Below, piece after piece: positions 18,135-26,822 of a DNA stretch of 49,481 nt. Within the stretch, counting starts at the first letter, position 1; the number at the start of each line of letters is the position of its first letter. A program made the position numbers and the translations under genes. Under the pieces are notes generated by a model. That model searched no databases, was not told the origin of the DNA, and saw only the letters and a list, made by a program, of their open reading frames with translations. The stretch is taken from positions 1-49,481 of the forward strand of contig NZ_JAGPXY010000047.1 of assembly GCF_018070325.1 (NCBI RefSeq), in the 5' to 3' direction. Origin of the DNA: Micromonospora sp. H61 (GTDB lineage: Bacteria > Actinomycetota > Actinomycetes > Mycobacteriales > Micromonosporaceae).

Positions 18135-19780
18135 AAGGACAGCTCTTGCCAGAGATGCAGGCCGAAGTTCTGATCGTCGGCGGTGGACTCGGTGGCGTCG
18201 CCGCGGCCCTCGCCGCGCTGCGCGCCGGCCGTTCCGTGGTGCTCAGCGAGGAGTACGACTGGCTCGGCGGTCAACTCACCAGCCAGGCCGTACCGCCCGA
18301 CGAGCACTCCTGGGTCGAACAGTTCGGCGTCACCGCCAGCTACCGCAAGCTGCGCGACGGCATCCGGGACTACTACCGCGCCTACTACCCGCTCACCGAC
18401 CGGGCCCGCCAGGCCACCGCGCTCAACCCGGGGGCCGGGCACGTCAGCCGGCTCTGCCACGAGCCACGGGTCGCGGTGGCGGTGCTGGAGGCGATGCTCG
18501 CGCCGTACCGGGGGGCCGGCCGGCTGCGGCTGCTCCAGCCGTACCTGCCGGTGGGGGCCGACACCGACGGCGACCGGGTGACCGGGGTGACCCTGGCGCA
18601 CCGGGACAGCGGCGAACGGGTGCACGTTGTCGCGCCGTACGTGCTGGACGCCACCGAGACCGGCGAACTGCTGCCGCTGACCGGCACCGAGTACGTCACC
18701 GGCTTCGAGTCGCGGGGCGAGACCGGGGAGCCGAGCGCGCCGGACGAGGCGCAGCCGGAGAACATGCAGGCGTTCTCGGTCTGCTTCGCGGTCGACCACG
18801 TCGACGGCGACCACACCATCGACCGGCCGGCCCGGTACGACTTCTGGCGGGCGTACCAGCCGCCGTTCTGGGGCGACCGGATGCTCTCCTTCCGCTCACC
18901 CAACCCGCGCACGTTGGAGATCTCCGAGCGCAGCTTCACCCCCAACCCGGACGACGACCCGTGGCTGGTGATGGCCGACCAACGGCTGAGCCCGGGCGAC
19001 GGCAACCTGTGGACCTTCCGGCGGATCGCCGCTCGGCGCAGCTTCGTCCCGGGCAGCTACGACAGCGACATCTGCCTGGTCAACTGGCCGATGATCGACT
19101 ACTTCGAGCAGCCGCTGATCGACGTGCCCGACCCCGCCCACCAGATCGCGGCAGCCCGGGAGCTCTCCCTGTCGGTGCTCTACTGGCTGCAGACCGAGGC
19201 GCCGCGCGCCGACGGCGGGACCGGCTTCCCCGGGCTGCGGCTGCGTGGCGACGTCACCGGCACCGGTGGCATCAGCATCGGCGGCGACGTCGCGCACAGC
19301 GGTCTGGCCCAGGCCCCGTACATCCGTGAGGCGCGGCGCATCCGCGCCGAGTACACCGTCGTCGAGCAGGACCTGTCCCTGGCGGTACGCGGCGACAAGG
19401 GCGCGGTCAGCTACCCGGACGCGGTCGGCGTCGGCATGTACCGCATCGACCTGCACCCGTCCACCGGCGGGGACAACTACGTCGACGTGGCCTCGTGTCC
19501 CTTCGAGATCCCACTCGGCGCCCTGATCCCCCGACGGGTGGAGAACCTGCTGCCCGCCGGGAAGAACATCGGCACCACCCACATCACCAACGGTTCGTAC
19601 CGCCTGCACCCCGTGGAGTGGAACATCGGCGAGGTCGCCGGTCTGCTCGCGGACTTCTGCCTGGCCCGCCGGGTCACTCCCCGCGCGGTGCGTCACACCC
19701 CCGGCCTGCTGGCCGAATTCCAGAACCGCCTCGCCGACGAGGGCGTCGAGCTGCGCTGGCCCGACATCGCCGGCTACTGA
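18131..19780 (+). CDS. FAD-dependent oxidoreductase (FAD_oxidored, PF12831-like)
   Basis: A 549-residue protein starting at a GTG that overlaps the LacI stop. The N-terminal FAD-binding motif is ADVLIVGGGLGG-like (AEVLIVGGGLGGVAAALAALRAG), followed by EEYDWLGGQLTSQ, the WLGGQ-type segment of the PF12831 FAD-dependent family. A late segment (ENLLPAGKNIGTTHITNGSYRLHPVEWNIGEVAGLLA) is the matching C-terminal FAD-contact region. No signal peptide is seen, so it should act inside the cell. Members of this family often sit in carbohydrate loci, but few reactions are established. Here it lies between a LacI regulator and a sugar-binding protein gene, suggesting oxidation of the imported sugar or glycoside, perhaps to a keto-sugar; this is inference. 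Confidence 0.82.
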   Translation: MKGQLLPEMQAEVLIVGGGLGGVAAALAALRAGRSVVLSEEYDWLGGQLTSQAVPPDEHSWVEQFGVTASYRKLRDGIRDYYRAYYPLTDRARQATALNPGAGHVSRLCHEPRVAVAVLEAMLAPYRGAGRLRLLQPYLPVGADTDGDRVTGVTLAHRDSGERVHVVAPYVLDATETGELLPLTGTEYVTGFESRGETGEPSAPDEAQPENMQAFSVCFAVDHVDGDHTIDRPARYDFWRAYQPPFWGDRMLSFRSPNPRTLEISERSFTPNPDDDPWLVMADQRLSPGDGNLWTFRRIAARRSFVPGSYDSDICLVNWPMIDYFEQPLIDVPDPAHQIAAARELSLSVLYWLQTEAPRADGGTGFPGLRLRGDVTGTGGISIGGDVAHSGLAQAPYIREARRIRAEYTVVEQDLSLAVRGDKGAVSYPDAVGVGMYRIDLHPSTGGDNYVDVASCPFEIPLGALIPRRVENLLPAGKNIGTTHITNGSYRLHPVEWNIGEVAGLLADFCLARRVTPRAVRHTPGLLAEFQNRLADEGVELRWPDIAGY

Positions 19781-19792
19781 GGGAGAACCCTG

Positions 19793-21067
19793 ATGAGGAA
19801 ACGGTTGACGGCCGTCGTCGCGCTCGCCGCGATGCTCGGCCTGAGCGCGTGCGGCGGCGGCGACAGCGCCGGCTCCGACGGCCCGGTCTCGCTGCGGATG
19901 ACCACCTGGTCGGCGAACGAGGCACACCTGAAGCTGTTCAACGACATCGCGGCGGAGTACCAGAGCAGCCACCCCAACGTCGCGAAGATCACCTTCGACC
20001 CGATCCCGTTCGAGAGCTACACCACCACGTTGACCACCCAGATCGCCGGTGGAAACCCGCCCGACCTGGCCTGGGTCCTGGAGAACGCGGCTCCCGACTT
20101 CGTCTCCTCGGGCGCGCTGCTGCCGCTGGACGAAACCCTGCGCAAGACCGACGGGTACGGCTTCGACGAGCTGGCGCCGGCCGCGACGAAGCTGTGGCAG
20201 GCCGACGGCAAGCTCTACGGCTACCCGTTCTCCACCTCACCGTTCGGCATCTTCGTCAACACCGACCTGGTCAAGGCCGCCGGCGCGAAGAGCCCGGCCG
20301 AGCTGATCGCCGCCAACGCCTGGACCTGGGAGAACGCGGTGACCACCGCCTCGGCGGTGGCCGCCCGGACCGGCAAGGCGGGCCTGGTGGTACGGGACTT
20401 CGACTACAAGGGCTGGGACAACCTCTCCACCATCTGGACCGGCTGGGGCGCCCAGGCGTGGAGCGCGGACGGAAAGACCTGCGGCTTCAACGCCACCGAG
20501 ATGGTCGACGCGATGGCCTTCCTGCACCAGGCGATCTTCACCGCGAAGGCGCTGCCGGGCCCGGGTACCGCCGCCGACTTCTTCGCCGGCGAGGCCGGCA
20601 TGACGATCACCCAGATCTCCCGGGCCTCGCTGCTGGAGAAGCAGAAGTTCGGCTGGGACCTGGTGCCGCTGCCGGCCGGGCCGAAGGGCAACTACTCGGT
20701 GATCGGTCAGGGTGGCATGGGCGTGTTGAAGAAGGGCAAGCACGCCGCCGTCGCCGCGGACTTCCTGGCCTTCCTCACCAACCCCGCCAACTCCGCCAAG
20801 CTGGCGCAGTTCTTCCCGCCGCCGCGTACCCCGCTGCTCACCGCGGCGACGCTGGCCAAGACCAATCCCCTGCTCAAGCCGGAGCAGTTGCAGAGCGTCG
20901 TGATCGACGGGATCGCCAACGGGGTGGTGAAGCCCAACCACACCGGGCAGGCCGAGCTGAGCCAGGCCGTGCGGTCGGCGCTGGACCCGATGTGGAAGGC
21001 CGACGCGGACGTGCGGGGTGTGCTCGACGGGGTCTGCTCGGCGATCAACCCGCTGTTGGCGAAGTAG
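19793..21067 (+). CDS. Extracellular sugar-type solute-binding lipoprotein
   Basis: A 424-residue family 1 solute-binding protein. MRKRL, a hydrophobic stretch and the lipobox LSAC with Cys20 mark it as a lipoprotein. The mature region contains MTTWSANEAHLKLFNDIAAEYQ and GGNPPDLAWV, typical of the N-terminal lobe. GGGAG lies before the ATG, twelve bases after the oxidoreductase stop. It should supply the two permeases encoded next. There is no ATPase gene in the operon; a shared ATPase elsewhere is assumed. The ligand is not determinable, but differs from that of the other binding protein, since the two share only family-level similarity. Confidence 0.9.
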   Translation: MRKRLTAVVALAAMLGLSACGGGDSAGSDGPVSLRMTTWSANEAHLKLFNDIAAEYQSSHPNVAKITFDPIPFESYTTTLTTQIAGGNPPDLAWVLENAAPDFVSSGALLPLDETLRKTDGYGFDELAPAATKLWQADGKLYGYPFSTSPFGIFVNTDLVKAAGAKSPAELIAANAWTWENAVTTASAVAARTGKAGLVVRDFDYKGWDNLSTIWTGWGAQAWSADGKTCGFNATEMVDAMAFLHQAIFTAKALPGPGTAADFFAGEAGMTITQISRASLLEKQKFGWDLVPLPAGPKGNYSVIGQGGMGVLKKGKHAAVAADFLAFLTNPANSAKLAQFFPPPRTPLLTAATLAKTNPLLKPEQLQSVVIDGIANGVVKPNHTGQAELSQAVRSALDPMWKADADVRGVLDGVCSAINPLLAK

Positions 21068-21077
21068 GGGATCAGCG

Positions 21078-22043
21078 ATGCCGGTCCTGACGGACAACGT
21101 GGCGGGTCGGGCTGAGCCCCGGCCCGCCCCGGGCGGCACGGCAGCGTCGCCGCGACGCGGGTGGTGGACCAGTCGTCGACGTGACCAGCTCGCCGGCCTG
21201 CTCTTCGTGACCCCACAACTGGTGGGTGCGGCCCTCTTCGTGCTGCTGCCGCTCGGCCTGGTGGTCTGGTACAGCCTGCACGAGTGGAACGTGCTCGCGG
21301 ACACCTTCGACTTCGTGGGCACTGACAACTACCGCGAGCTGGTCGACGACCCGAAGCTGCCGGGCGTACTCCGGAGCACGCTGTTCTTCTCCGTCGGCCT
21401 GGTCGTGTTCAACCTCGCCCTGGCCCTGCTGCTCGCCGTCCTGCTCAACCAGCGGCTGCGCGGCACCGTGGTGTTCCGGACGCTGTTCTTCTCACCGGTG
21501 GTGGTCTCGCTGGTCGCCTGGACGATCGTCTGGGGTTTCCTGCTCCAGGACAACGGCGGCGTCAACGGGGTGGCCGGCGCGGTCGGCCTGGACGGTCCGA
21601 ACTGGCTGCGCGGCGAATGGACCGCGCTGCTGTCGGTGATCGTCGTCCAGGTGGTCAAGAACGTCGGCCTCAACATGGTGCTGTTCCTCGCCGCGTTGCA
21701 GGGCGTGCCCGCCGAACTCTACGAGGCGGCCCGGGTAGAGGGGGCGAGCCGGTGGACCCAGTTCCGCCGGATCACCGTGCCGCTGATCAGCCCGACCATC
21801 CTGCTGACCTCGATCATCACCGTGGTCGGCGCGCTACAGGTCTTCGCCCAGATCGCCGTGCTCACCCAGGGCGGCCCGGGCACCTCGACCACAGTGCTCG
21901 TCTACTACCTCTACCAGCAGGCCTTCCAGTTCCACCAGTTCGGGTACGGCTCGACGCTGTCGGTGCTGCTGTTCCTGATCGTGCTGACGCTGACCGTCGT
22001 GCAGTGGCGGATGCGCAGGAAGTGGGTCTTCCATGAACAATAG
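21078..22043 (+). CDS. Sugar-type ABC transporter permease (MalF-like)
   Basis: A 321-residue inner-membrane permease with a basic N-terminal tail of about 35 residues and six hydrophobic segments (first LAGLLFVTPQLVGAALFVLLPLGL). The coupling loop is YEAARVEGASRWTQFRRI followed by TVPLISP. The ATG at 21078 follows a GGGGA site ten bases after the binding-protein stop. It overlaps the next permease gene by eleven bases, which implies translational coupling and equal expression. Confidence 0.92.
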   Translation: MPVLTDNVAGRAEPRPAPGGTAASPRRGWWTSRRRDQLAGLLFVTPQLVGAALFVLLPLGLVVWYSLHEWNVLADTFDFVGTDNYRELVDDPKLPGVLRSTLFFSVGLVVFNLALALLLAVLLNQRLRGTVVFRTLFFSPVVVSLVAWTIVWGFLLQDNGGVNGVAGAVGLDGPNWLRGEWTALLSVIVVQVVKNVGLNMVLFLAALQGVPAELYEAARVEGASRWTQFRRITVPLISPTILLTSIITVVGALQVFAQIAVLTQGGPGTSTTVLVYYLYQQAFQFHQFGYGSTLSVLLFLIVLTLTVVQWRMRRKWVFHEQ

Positions 22044-22875
22044 GCTCCCCTTGCGGGCCCGGGTGGCGATCTATGGGCTGATCTGCCTGCTGGCCATCCC
22101 ATTCGTCTTCCCGACCTGGTGGATGGTCACCTCGTCGTTCAAGCCGGTCAGCGACATCTTCGCGTTCCCTCCGTCGCTGATCCCCACCGAGCTGAGCTTC
22201 TCGGCGTACCGGCGGGTGTTCGAGCTGCAACCGTTCGCCCAGCAGTACCTCAACAGCGCGTACATCGCCGCGGTGGTCACCGTCGGCACCCTCGCCGTCT
22301 CGTCGCTGGCCGGATACGCGTTCGCCCGGATCCGGTTCCGTGGTCAGCACGCGCTCTTCCTGGTGGTGCTGGTGGGCCTGCTGATCCCGAGCGAGGTGAC
22401 CATCGTGCCGCTGTTCCAGATGTTCAACTCGGTCGGGATGATCGACACCCACTGGCCGCTGATCCTGGTGCCGACGCTCGGCGCGCCCAGTGTGCTGGCC
22501 ACCTTCATCATGCGGCAGTTCTTCATCACCCTGCCCGGCGAGTTGGAGGAAGCCGCCCGGGTGGACGGGCTGGGCCGGCTGGCGACCTTCTGGCGGATCG
22601 CGCTGCCGCTGGCCCGCCCAGCCCTCGGCGCGGTGGCGATCTTCACCTTCCTGCACAGCTGGAACCTTTACCTGGAGCCGATCGTCTTCCTGTCCACCCC
22701 GGAGAAGTTCACCCTGCCGCAGGCGCTGACCCAGTTCGTCGACGCGTACGGCGGACCGATGTGGGACGTACAGCTCTCGGCGGCCTCGATGACGGCGCTG
22801 CCCGTCCTGGTCGTGTTCGTCATCGCGCAGCGGCAGTTCATCGAGGGCCTCGCCCACACCGGTCTGAAAGGATGA
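22033..22875 (+). CDS. Sugar-type ABC transporter permease (MalG-like)
   Basis: A 280-residue inner-membrane permease, the partner of the preceding MalF-like subunit. The first membrane segment is AIYGLICLLAIPFVFPTWW. The EAA loop is LEEAARVDGLGRLATFWRI followed by ALPLARP. The C-terminus QRQFIEGLAHTGLKG is characteristic of the MalG class. It is the last gene of the LacI-oxidoreductase-importer operon; a small GC hairpin follows 73 bases later. Confidence 0.92.
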   Translation: MNNRLPLRARVAIYGLICLLAIPFVFPTWWMVTSSFKPVSDIFAFPPSLIPTELSFSAYRRVFELQPFAQQYLNSAYIAAVVTVGTLAVSSLAGYAFARIRFRGQHALFLVVLVGLLIPSEVTIVPLFQMFNSVGMIDTHWPLILVPTLGAPSVLATFIMRQFFITLPGELEEAARVDGLGRLATFWRIALPLARPALGAVAIFTFLHSWNLYLEPIVFLSTPEKFTLPQALTQFVDAYGGPMWDVQLSAASMTALPVLVVFVIAQRQFIEGLAHTGLKG

Positions 22876-22948
22876 TCCATCTGACACTGCTCCGGGCCGA
22901 CGAAACTGTTATCCGGGTACGGCCGGCGAGTCTCCTGAGGTGAGGCGT

Positions 22949-22967
22949 TGGCGGGGTTCCCCCGCCA
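22949..22967 (+). terminator. Small hairpin after the second importer operon
   Basis: TGGCGGGG and CCCCGCCA form a perfect 8-base stem with a 3-base loop, between the MalG-like permease and the GH128-like gene. It could end the importer transcript. The rest of this 139-base gap shows only the GGGAG ribosome site of the next gene. Confidence 0.4.
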
Positions 22968-23014
22968 CCGCAGCATGCAACAGTGCTGCGACCACACACG
23001 AGGGAGTCGAGACG

Positions 23015-24118
23015 ATGCGCGCAACCGGCCAGGGTGAAGCGGACGCCGCGAGGGGAAACCGGGGCGTCCACGCGGAACCCCGACGCGGGATGCTCGGCCG
23101 CCTTCCGATCGGCGCGCGGCGGCTGCTGTGGCCGCTCCTCGTGGCCGCCGTGGTCGCCGTACTGGTGACGGGTGTGATCGTCGTGGTGCAGCCCACCGGG
23201 CCGACGCCCGCCCCGGCGGCGACGCAGGCGCTCGACGCGCCGCCGCCCGCGAGCCCGCAACCCGGCGCACCCACCGCGACCACGACCGCCGCCACGACGA
23301 GCCCGGCGGGGACGACCCCGACGTCGACGCCGACGGCGAAGCCGACATCGCGGCGTCCGGTCGCTCCGGCGGCCCCGGCGGCGACCTCGAAGCGCAAGGG
23401 CGTCGGGGTGTGGACCTTCGACGGCGTCAGCCAGGCGCTGGCCAACTCCGGGGCGAGTTGGTACTACACCTGGGACGTGGCCCACTCGGGCGTCACCAGC
23501 CCGAAGGGCGCCGAGTTCGTCCCGATGATCTGGGGGGCGAAGAGCGTCACCGCCACCAACCTGCAACAGGCCAAGAAGAACGGCCGCCACCTGCTCGGGT
23601 TTAACGAACCGGACCTGAAGGGTCAGGCGGAGATGACAGTCGAGCAGGCGTTGGAGCTGTGGCCGCAGTTGCAGGCCACCGGCCTTCCGCTGGGCAGCCC
23701 GGCGGTGGCCTGGGGCGGCGACCGGCCGGGCGAGTGGCTCGACCGCTTCATGGCCGGGGCGAAGCAGCGCGGCTACCGCGTCGACTTCATCGCCCTGCAC
23801 TGGTACGGCGGGGACTTCACCACCGCCAACGCGGTCAACCAGCTCAGGTCGTACCTGCAGGCGGTGCACGACCGGTACGGGCTGCCGGTCTGGCTCACCG
23901 AGTTCGCCCTGATCGACTTCTCCAACGGCGTCCGCTTCCCCACCCAGGCACAGCAGGCCGCGTTCCTCACCGCGGCGACCCGGATGCTGGGTGGCCTGTC
24001 CTGGCTACAGCGGTACGCGTGGTTCGGCCTGCCCGCCACCGACAAGGACCAGACCGGCCTGTTCCGTACCGGCAGCGCCGCGACCGCCGTCGGCCGCGCC
24101 TACCAGGCGGCGCGCTGA
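23015..24118 (+). CDS. GH128-like glycoside hydrolase (Glyco_hydro_cc), membrane-anchored or secreted
   Basis: A 367-residue protein with a basic cytosolic N-terminus and one membrane segment (about residues 38-58, LLWPLLVAAVVAVLVTGVIV). A Pro/Thr/Ala-rich linker to about 125 and a catalytic domain follow. The domain has the family pattern WYYTWD, LLGFNEPD (proposed acid/base Glu), DFIALHWYGG and PVWLTEFAL (proposed nucleophile Glu). GH128 enzymes are endo-beta-1,3-glucanases, so fungal or plant beta-glucan is the likely target. I chose the ATG at 23015 with GGGAG upstream. It is convergent with the epimerase gene, with a single base between stop codons and no room for a terminator. Confidence 0.85.
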   Translation: MRATGQGEADAARGNRGVHAEPRRGMLGRLPIGARRLLWPLLVAAVVAVLVTGVIVVVQPTGPTPAPAATQALDAPPPASPQPGAPTATTTAATTSPAGTTPTSTPTAKPTSRRPVAPAAPAATSKRKGVGVWTFDGVSQALANSGASWYYTWDVAHSGVTSPKGAEFVPMIWGAKSVTATNLQQAKKNGRHLLGFNEPDLKGQAEMTVEQALELWPQLQATGLPLGSPAVAWGGDRPGEWLDRFMAGAKQRGYRVDFIALHWYGGDFTTANAVNQLRSYLQAVHDRYGLPVWLTEFALIDFSNGVRFPTQAQQAAFLTAATRMLGGLSWLQRYAWFGLPATDKDQTGLFRTGSAATAVGRAYQAAR

Positions 24119-24119
24119 C

Positions 24120-25013
24120 CTACAGCACGTCGACGTGGTCCCGCCAGGAGTGCTGCGGCTCGTACCCCAGCACCCGGCGGGCCTTGTCGATGCTGAGCAG
24201 CGTCTCGTGCTCACCCAGCTCCTTACGGATCTCGACACCCGGGTAGACCTCGGCCATCAGGCTGGCGCTGGACCTGCTCATGACGGTGTCGGCGTTGGCG
24301 ATGACGAAGACGTCGGCACCGGGCTGGTCGTGCGCGAGCGCGCGCTCGACCGCCTGGGCCCCGTCGCGGGCGTCGATGTAGCCCCACAGGTTCCACCGGC
24401 GCAGCCGCGGGTCGGCGTCGAACGACGGGAACGGGGCGTAGTCCTCGACGTCCATCACGTTGGAGAAGCGCAGCCCCACCATGACCAGCTCCGGGTCCCA
24501 CCGGCAGAAGTGCCGGGCCATCTCCTCCTCGAGGGCCTTGTTGAGCGAGTACGTCGACTCGGGCCGGGGCGCGTACTCCTCGTCGACCGGCGCGTACGGC
24601 GGTGGGGTGTCGAACGGCAGCCCGAGCACCGTCTCGCTCGACGCCCAGACGACCCGTTTGATGCCGGCCGTCCGGGCCGCGGCGAACACGTTGTACGTCG
24701 CGGCGGAGTTGTTCGCGAAGGTGGTCGCGTTCGACATCAGCCCGGGGGCCGGCACCGCCGCGAGGTGCACGATCGCGTCGACGCCGCCCGCGTGCTCGTC
24801 GGCGCCCCCGGTGAACGCCTCCACCACCTGCCCGTAGTCGGTCAGGTCGACCAGCAGGAACTCGCCGTTCACGTCGCGCGGGTCGCGGCCACCGGCGCGG
24901 TCCACTGCCAGCACGTCGACGCCGACGGCGCGCAGGTGGGCGACCACGGCTCGGCCGAGCTTGCCGGTGGCGCCGGTGACGACGACACGCCTGGGCAGTG
25001 CGGGGTTGGTCAT
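24120..25013 (-). CDS. NAD-dependent epimerase/dehydratase (extended SDR)
   Basis: A 297-residue cytosolic short-chain dehydrogenase of the extended type. The NAD-binding motif TGATGKLG is at 13-20, the catalytic Tyr155-x3-Lys159 is in STYSLNKALEE, and Ser/Thr in WASSETVLG completes the triad. The C-terminal half (LRFSNVMDVEDY, WGYIDARDGAQAVERAL, and a final KARRVLGYEPQHSW) is that of sugar-nucleotide or uronate dehydrogenase-like epimerases. GAGGA precedes the ATG at 25013; the open frame extends much further upstream but without a site. It is divergent from a VOC-family gene. Substrate unknown. Confidence 0.87.
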   Translation of the reverse strand: MTNPALPRRVVVTGATGKLGRAVVAHLRAVGVDVLAVDRAGGRDPRDVNGEFLLVDLTDYGQVVEAFTGGADEHAGGVDAIVHLAAVPAPGLMSNATTFANNSAATYNVFAAARTAGIKRVVWASSETVLGLPFDTPPPYAPVDEEYAPRPESTYSLNKALEEEMARHFCRWDPELVMVGLRFSNVMDVEDYAPFPSFDADPRLRRWNLWGYIDARDGAQAVERALAHDQPGADVFVIANADTVMSRSSASLMAEVYPGVEIRKELGEHETLLSIDKARRVLGYEPQHSWRDHVDVL

Positions 25014-25069
25014 GACCACATCCTCGCCGGGGGCAAACGAGGACCCACACGGGGGTGCGGCGTTACCCC

Positions 25070-25075
25070 TAACAT
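25070..25075 (+). promoter_or_regulatory. Candidate -10 element for a leaderless VOC transcript
   Basis: TAACAT ends seven bases before the ATG at 25083, the TANNNT-N7-ATG arrangement common for leaderless actinobacterial genes. No Shine-Dalgarno is present. Confidence 0.5.
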
Positions 25076-25082
25076 GATCGAC

Positions 25083-25493
25083 ATGGACATCACGATTCAC
25101 ACGTGCTCCCTGCCGCACACCGACCCGGATGCCTCCCTGGCCTTCTACCGCGACGCCCTCGGCTTCGAGGTCCGTAGCGACGTCGGTCAGGGCACGATGC
25201 GTTGGATCACGGTCGGCCCCGCCGACCAGCCCGGCACGTCCATCCTCCTGGCGCCGCCGGCCGCGGATCCCGGGGCCACCGAGGACGAGCGCCGCACCAT
25301 CACCGAGATGATGGCCAAGGGCACCTACGGCTGGATCCTGCTGGCCACGCGGGACCTCGACACCACCTTCGAGAAGGTGCAGGCCGGCGACGCCGAGGTC
25401 GTCCAGGAGCCGACCGAGCAGCCGTACGGCATCCGCGACTGCGCCTTCCGCGATCCCGCCGGCAACCTGGTCCGCATCCAAGAGCTTCGCTGA
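25083..25493 (+). CDS. VOC/glyoxalase-family protein
   Basis: A 136-residue vicinal-oxygen-chelate fold protein. The paired beta-alpha-beta3 pattern is visible: PDASLAFYRDALGFEV at the start of the first module and WILLATRDLDTTFEKVQ with GIRDCAFRDPAGNLVRIQEL at the end of the second. His (ITIHTC) and the C-terminal Glu (QEL) may be metal ligands. I start at the ATG at 25083 because TAACAT lies seven bases upstream, consistent with a leaderless mRNA; an ATG nine bases earlier is also in frame. Such small VOC proteins are glyoxalase I-, dioxygenase- or drug-binding-type; the substrate is unknown. Confidence 0.85.
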   Translation: MDITIHTCSLPHTDPDASLAFYRDALGFEVRSDVGQGTMRWITVGPADQPGTSILLAPPAADPGATEDERRTITEMMAKGTYGWILLATRDLDTTFEKVQAGDAEVVQEPTEQPYGIRDCAFRDPAGNLVRIQELR

Positions 25494-25576
25494 GCCGTCC
25501 GATCCTCGAGGGCGCCGTTCGGGACAGCTGACGAGACCGGTCAGGAATCAAGAAGCACCGGTCGTCGGGCCGCACC

Positions 25577-25582
25577 TAGCGT
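25577..25582 (+). promoter_or_regulatory. Candidate -10 element for a leaderless VOC transcript
   Basis: TAGCGT ends seven bases before the ATG at 25590, the same layout as in front of the neighbouring VOC gene. The GTG at 25581 that would extend the frame overlaps this hexamer. Confidence 0.5.
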
Positions 25583-25589
25583 GACCACC

Positions 25590-26216
25590 ATGACATCCAT
25601 CGCATCCGTCACCCTCGACGTGACCGACCCCGCGGCCGCCCAGCGCTTCTACAGCGCCGCCTTCGGTCTGGACGAGCAGATTCGCCTGCGGGCCTCGGAC
25701 GCACCGACGAGCGGCTTCCGGGGGTTCACGCTGGCGCTCACGGTGTCCCAGCCGGTCACCGTCGACGGCCTCATCGGCACCGCACTGGACGCCGGTGCCA
25801 CGTCCCTGAAGCCCGCCGCGAAGTCGCTCTGGGGCTACGGCGGTGTCGTGCAAGCCCCGGACGGGACGATCTGGAAGATCGCGACCTCGGCGAAAAAGAA
25901 CAGCGGCCCCGCTACCCGGCGGATCGACCATTTCGTGCTCCTGCTCGGAGTCGCGGACGTGGCGGCGAGCAAACGGTTCTACGTCGAGCGCGGCCTCGCC
26001 GTGGCGAAGAGCTTCGGCCGCATGTACGTCGAGTTCGTAGCCGGGTCCAGCCCCGTGAAGCTGGCGCTGTACCGACGTCGTGCCCTCGCCCGGGACGTCG
26101 GCGTCGCCCCCGACGGCACCGGATCGCACCGACTCACGATCGGCGGCGACGCCGGGCATTTCACCGACCCGGACGGGTTCGCCTGGGAAGCCGCATCGCT
26201 GGCGACCGCGATGTGA
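25590..26216 (+). CDS. Two-module VOC/glyoxalase-family protein
   Basis: A 208-residue protein with two VOC modules: residues about 4-95 (ASVTLDVTDPAAAQRFYSAAFGL to GGVVQAPDGTIWKIATS) and about 105-205 (IDHFVLLLGVADVAASKRFYVERGL to HFTDPDGFAWEAASL). The fold binds a small ligand or metal at the module interface. The ATG at 25590 is chosen over the GTG at 25581 because the latter overlaps the -10 hexamer. It lies 96 bases after another VOC gene and before an F420-type PPOX gene on the same strand. No specific reaction can be assigned. Confidence 0.82.
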   Translation: MTSIASVTLDVTDPAAAQRFYSAAFGLDEQIRLRASDAPTSGFRGFTLALTVSQPVTVDGLIGTALDAGATSLKPAAKSLWGYGGVVQAPDGTIWKIATSAKKNSGPATRRIDHFVLLLGVADVAASKRFYVERGLAVAKSFGRMYVEFVAGSSPVKLALYRRRALARDVGVAPDGTGSHRLTIGGDAGHFTDPDGFAWEAASLATAM

Positions 26217-26342
26217 CCGGAGGAAGCATCGTCGAGGGCATCGCCGAGCCGGTGGACATCGCCGACCCGCGCGTACCACCATGATCGGGGCCTGCGGGTG
26301 CGTAACGTGCAGGGGTAAACGTTGTCGCGACGAGGAGACTTC

Positions 26343-26762
26343 ATGTCCAAGCCACCGCTTCCCGAGGCCGCGGTCGCCATGCTCCAGAAGCCGAACCCCG
26401 CCGTCATGACCACCCTTCGCAACGGTGGCCAGCCGGTGTCCGCCGCCACCTGGTACCTGTGGGAGGACGGCCGGATCCTGGTGAACATGGACGAGAGCCG
26501 CCGCCGACTGGAGCACGTCCGCAACGACCCACGGGTGTCCCTCACGGTGCTCGACGAGGCTGGCTGGTACACCCACGTCAGCATCATCGGGCACGTCGCC
26601 GAGCTGCGCCCCGACGAGGGCCTGGCGGACATCGACCGGTTGTCGAAGCACTACACGGGCAACGCGTACCCACGTCGCGAACGTGCCCGGGTCAGTGCCC
26701 TGATCGAGATCGACCGCTGGCACGGTTGGGGCGCGCAGAAGGACAACAACCAGGTCGGCTGA
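26343..26762 (+). CDS. PPOX-class (F420-dependent type) flavin/deazaflavin-binding protein
   Basis: A 139-residue split-beta-barrel protein of the pyridoxamine-5-phosphate-oxidase-like family. The cofactor-binding strands are visible as NPAVMTTLRNGGQPVSAATWYLWEDGRILVNM, then RRRLEHVRNDPRVSLTVLD, which is the pattern of actinobacterial F420-binding PPOX proteins. The C-terminal half has YTHVSIIGHVAELR and the LSKHYTGNAYP segment. GAGGAG precedes the ATG at 26343. These enzymes reduce varied substrates with F420H2 or act on biliverdin- or quinone-like molecules. A strong bidirectional hairpin follows. Confidence 0.85.
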   Translation: MSKPPLPEAAVAMLQKPNPAVMTTLRNGGQPVSAATWYLWEDGRILVNMDESRRRLEHVRNDPRVSLTVLDEAGWYTHVSIIGHVAELRPDEGLADIDRLSKHYTGNAYPRRERARVSALIEIDRWHGWGAQKDNNQVG

Positions 26763-26775
26763 CCGTTTGCCGTCC

Positions 26776-26814
26776 GCCCTGTCGCCTCGACGGCTGCCGT
26801 CGGGGCGACAGGGC
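26776..26814. terminator. Bidirectional terminator between PPOX and symporter genes
   Basis: GCCCTGTCGCC (26776-26786) pairs perfectly with GGCGACAGGGC (26804-26814), and an inner CGACGG/CCGTCG pair extends the stem. It fills most of the 60-base gap between convergent genes. Confidence 0.75.
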
Positions 26815-26822
26815 ACCGGCCG

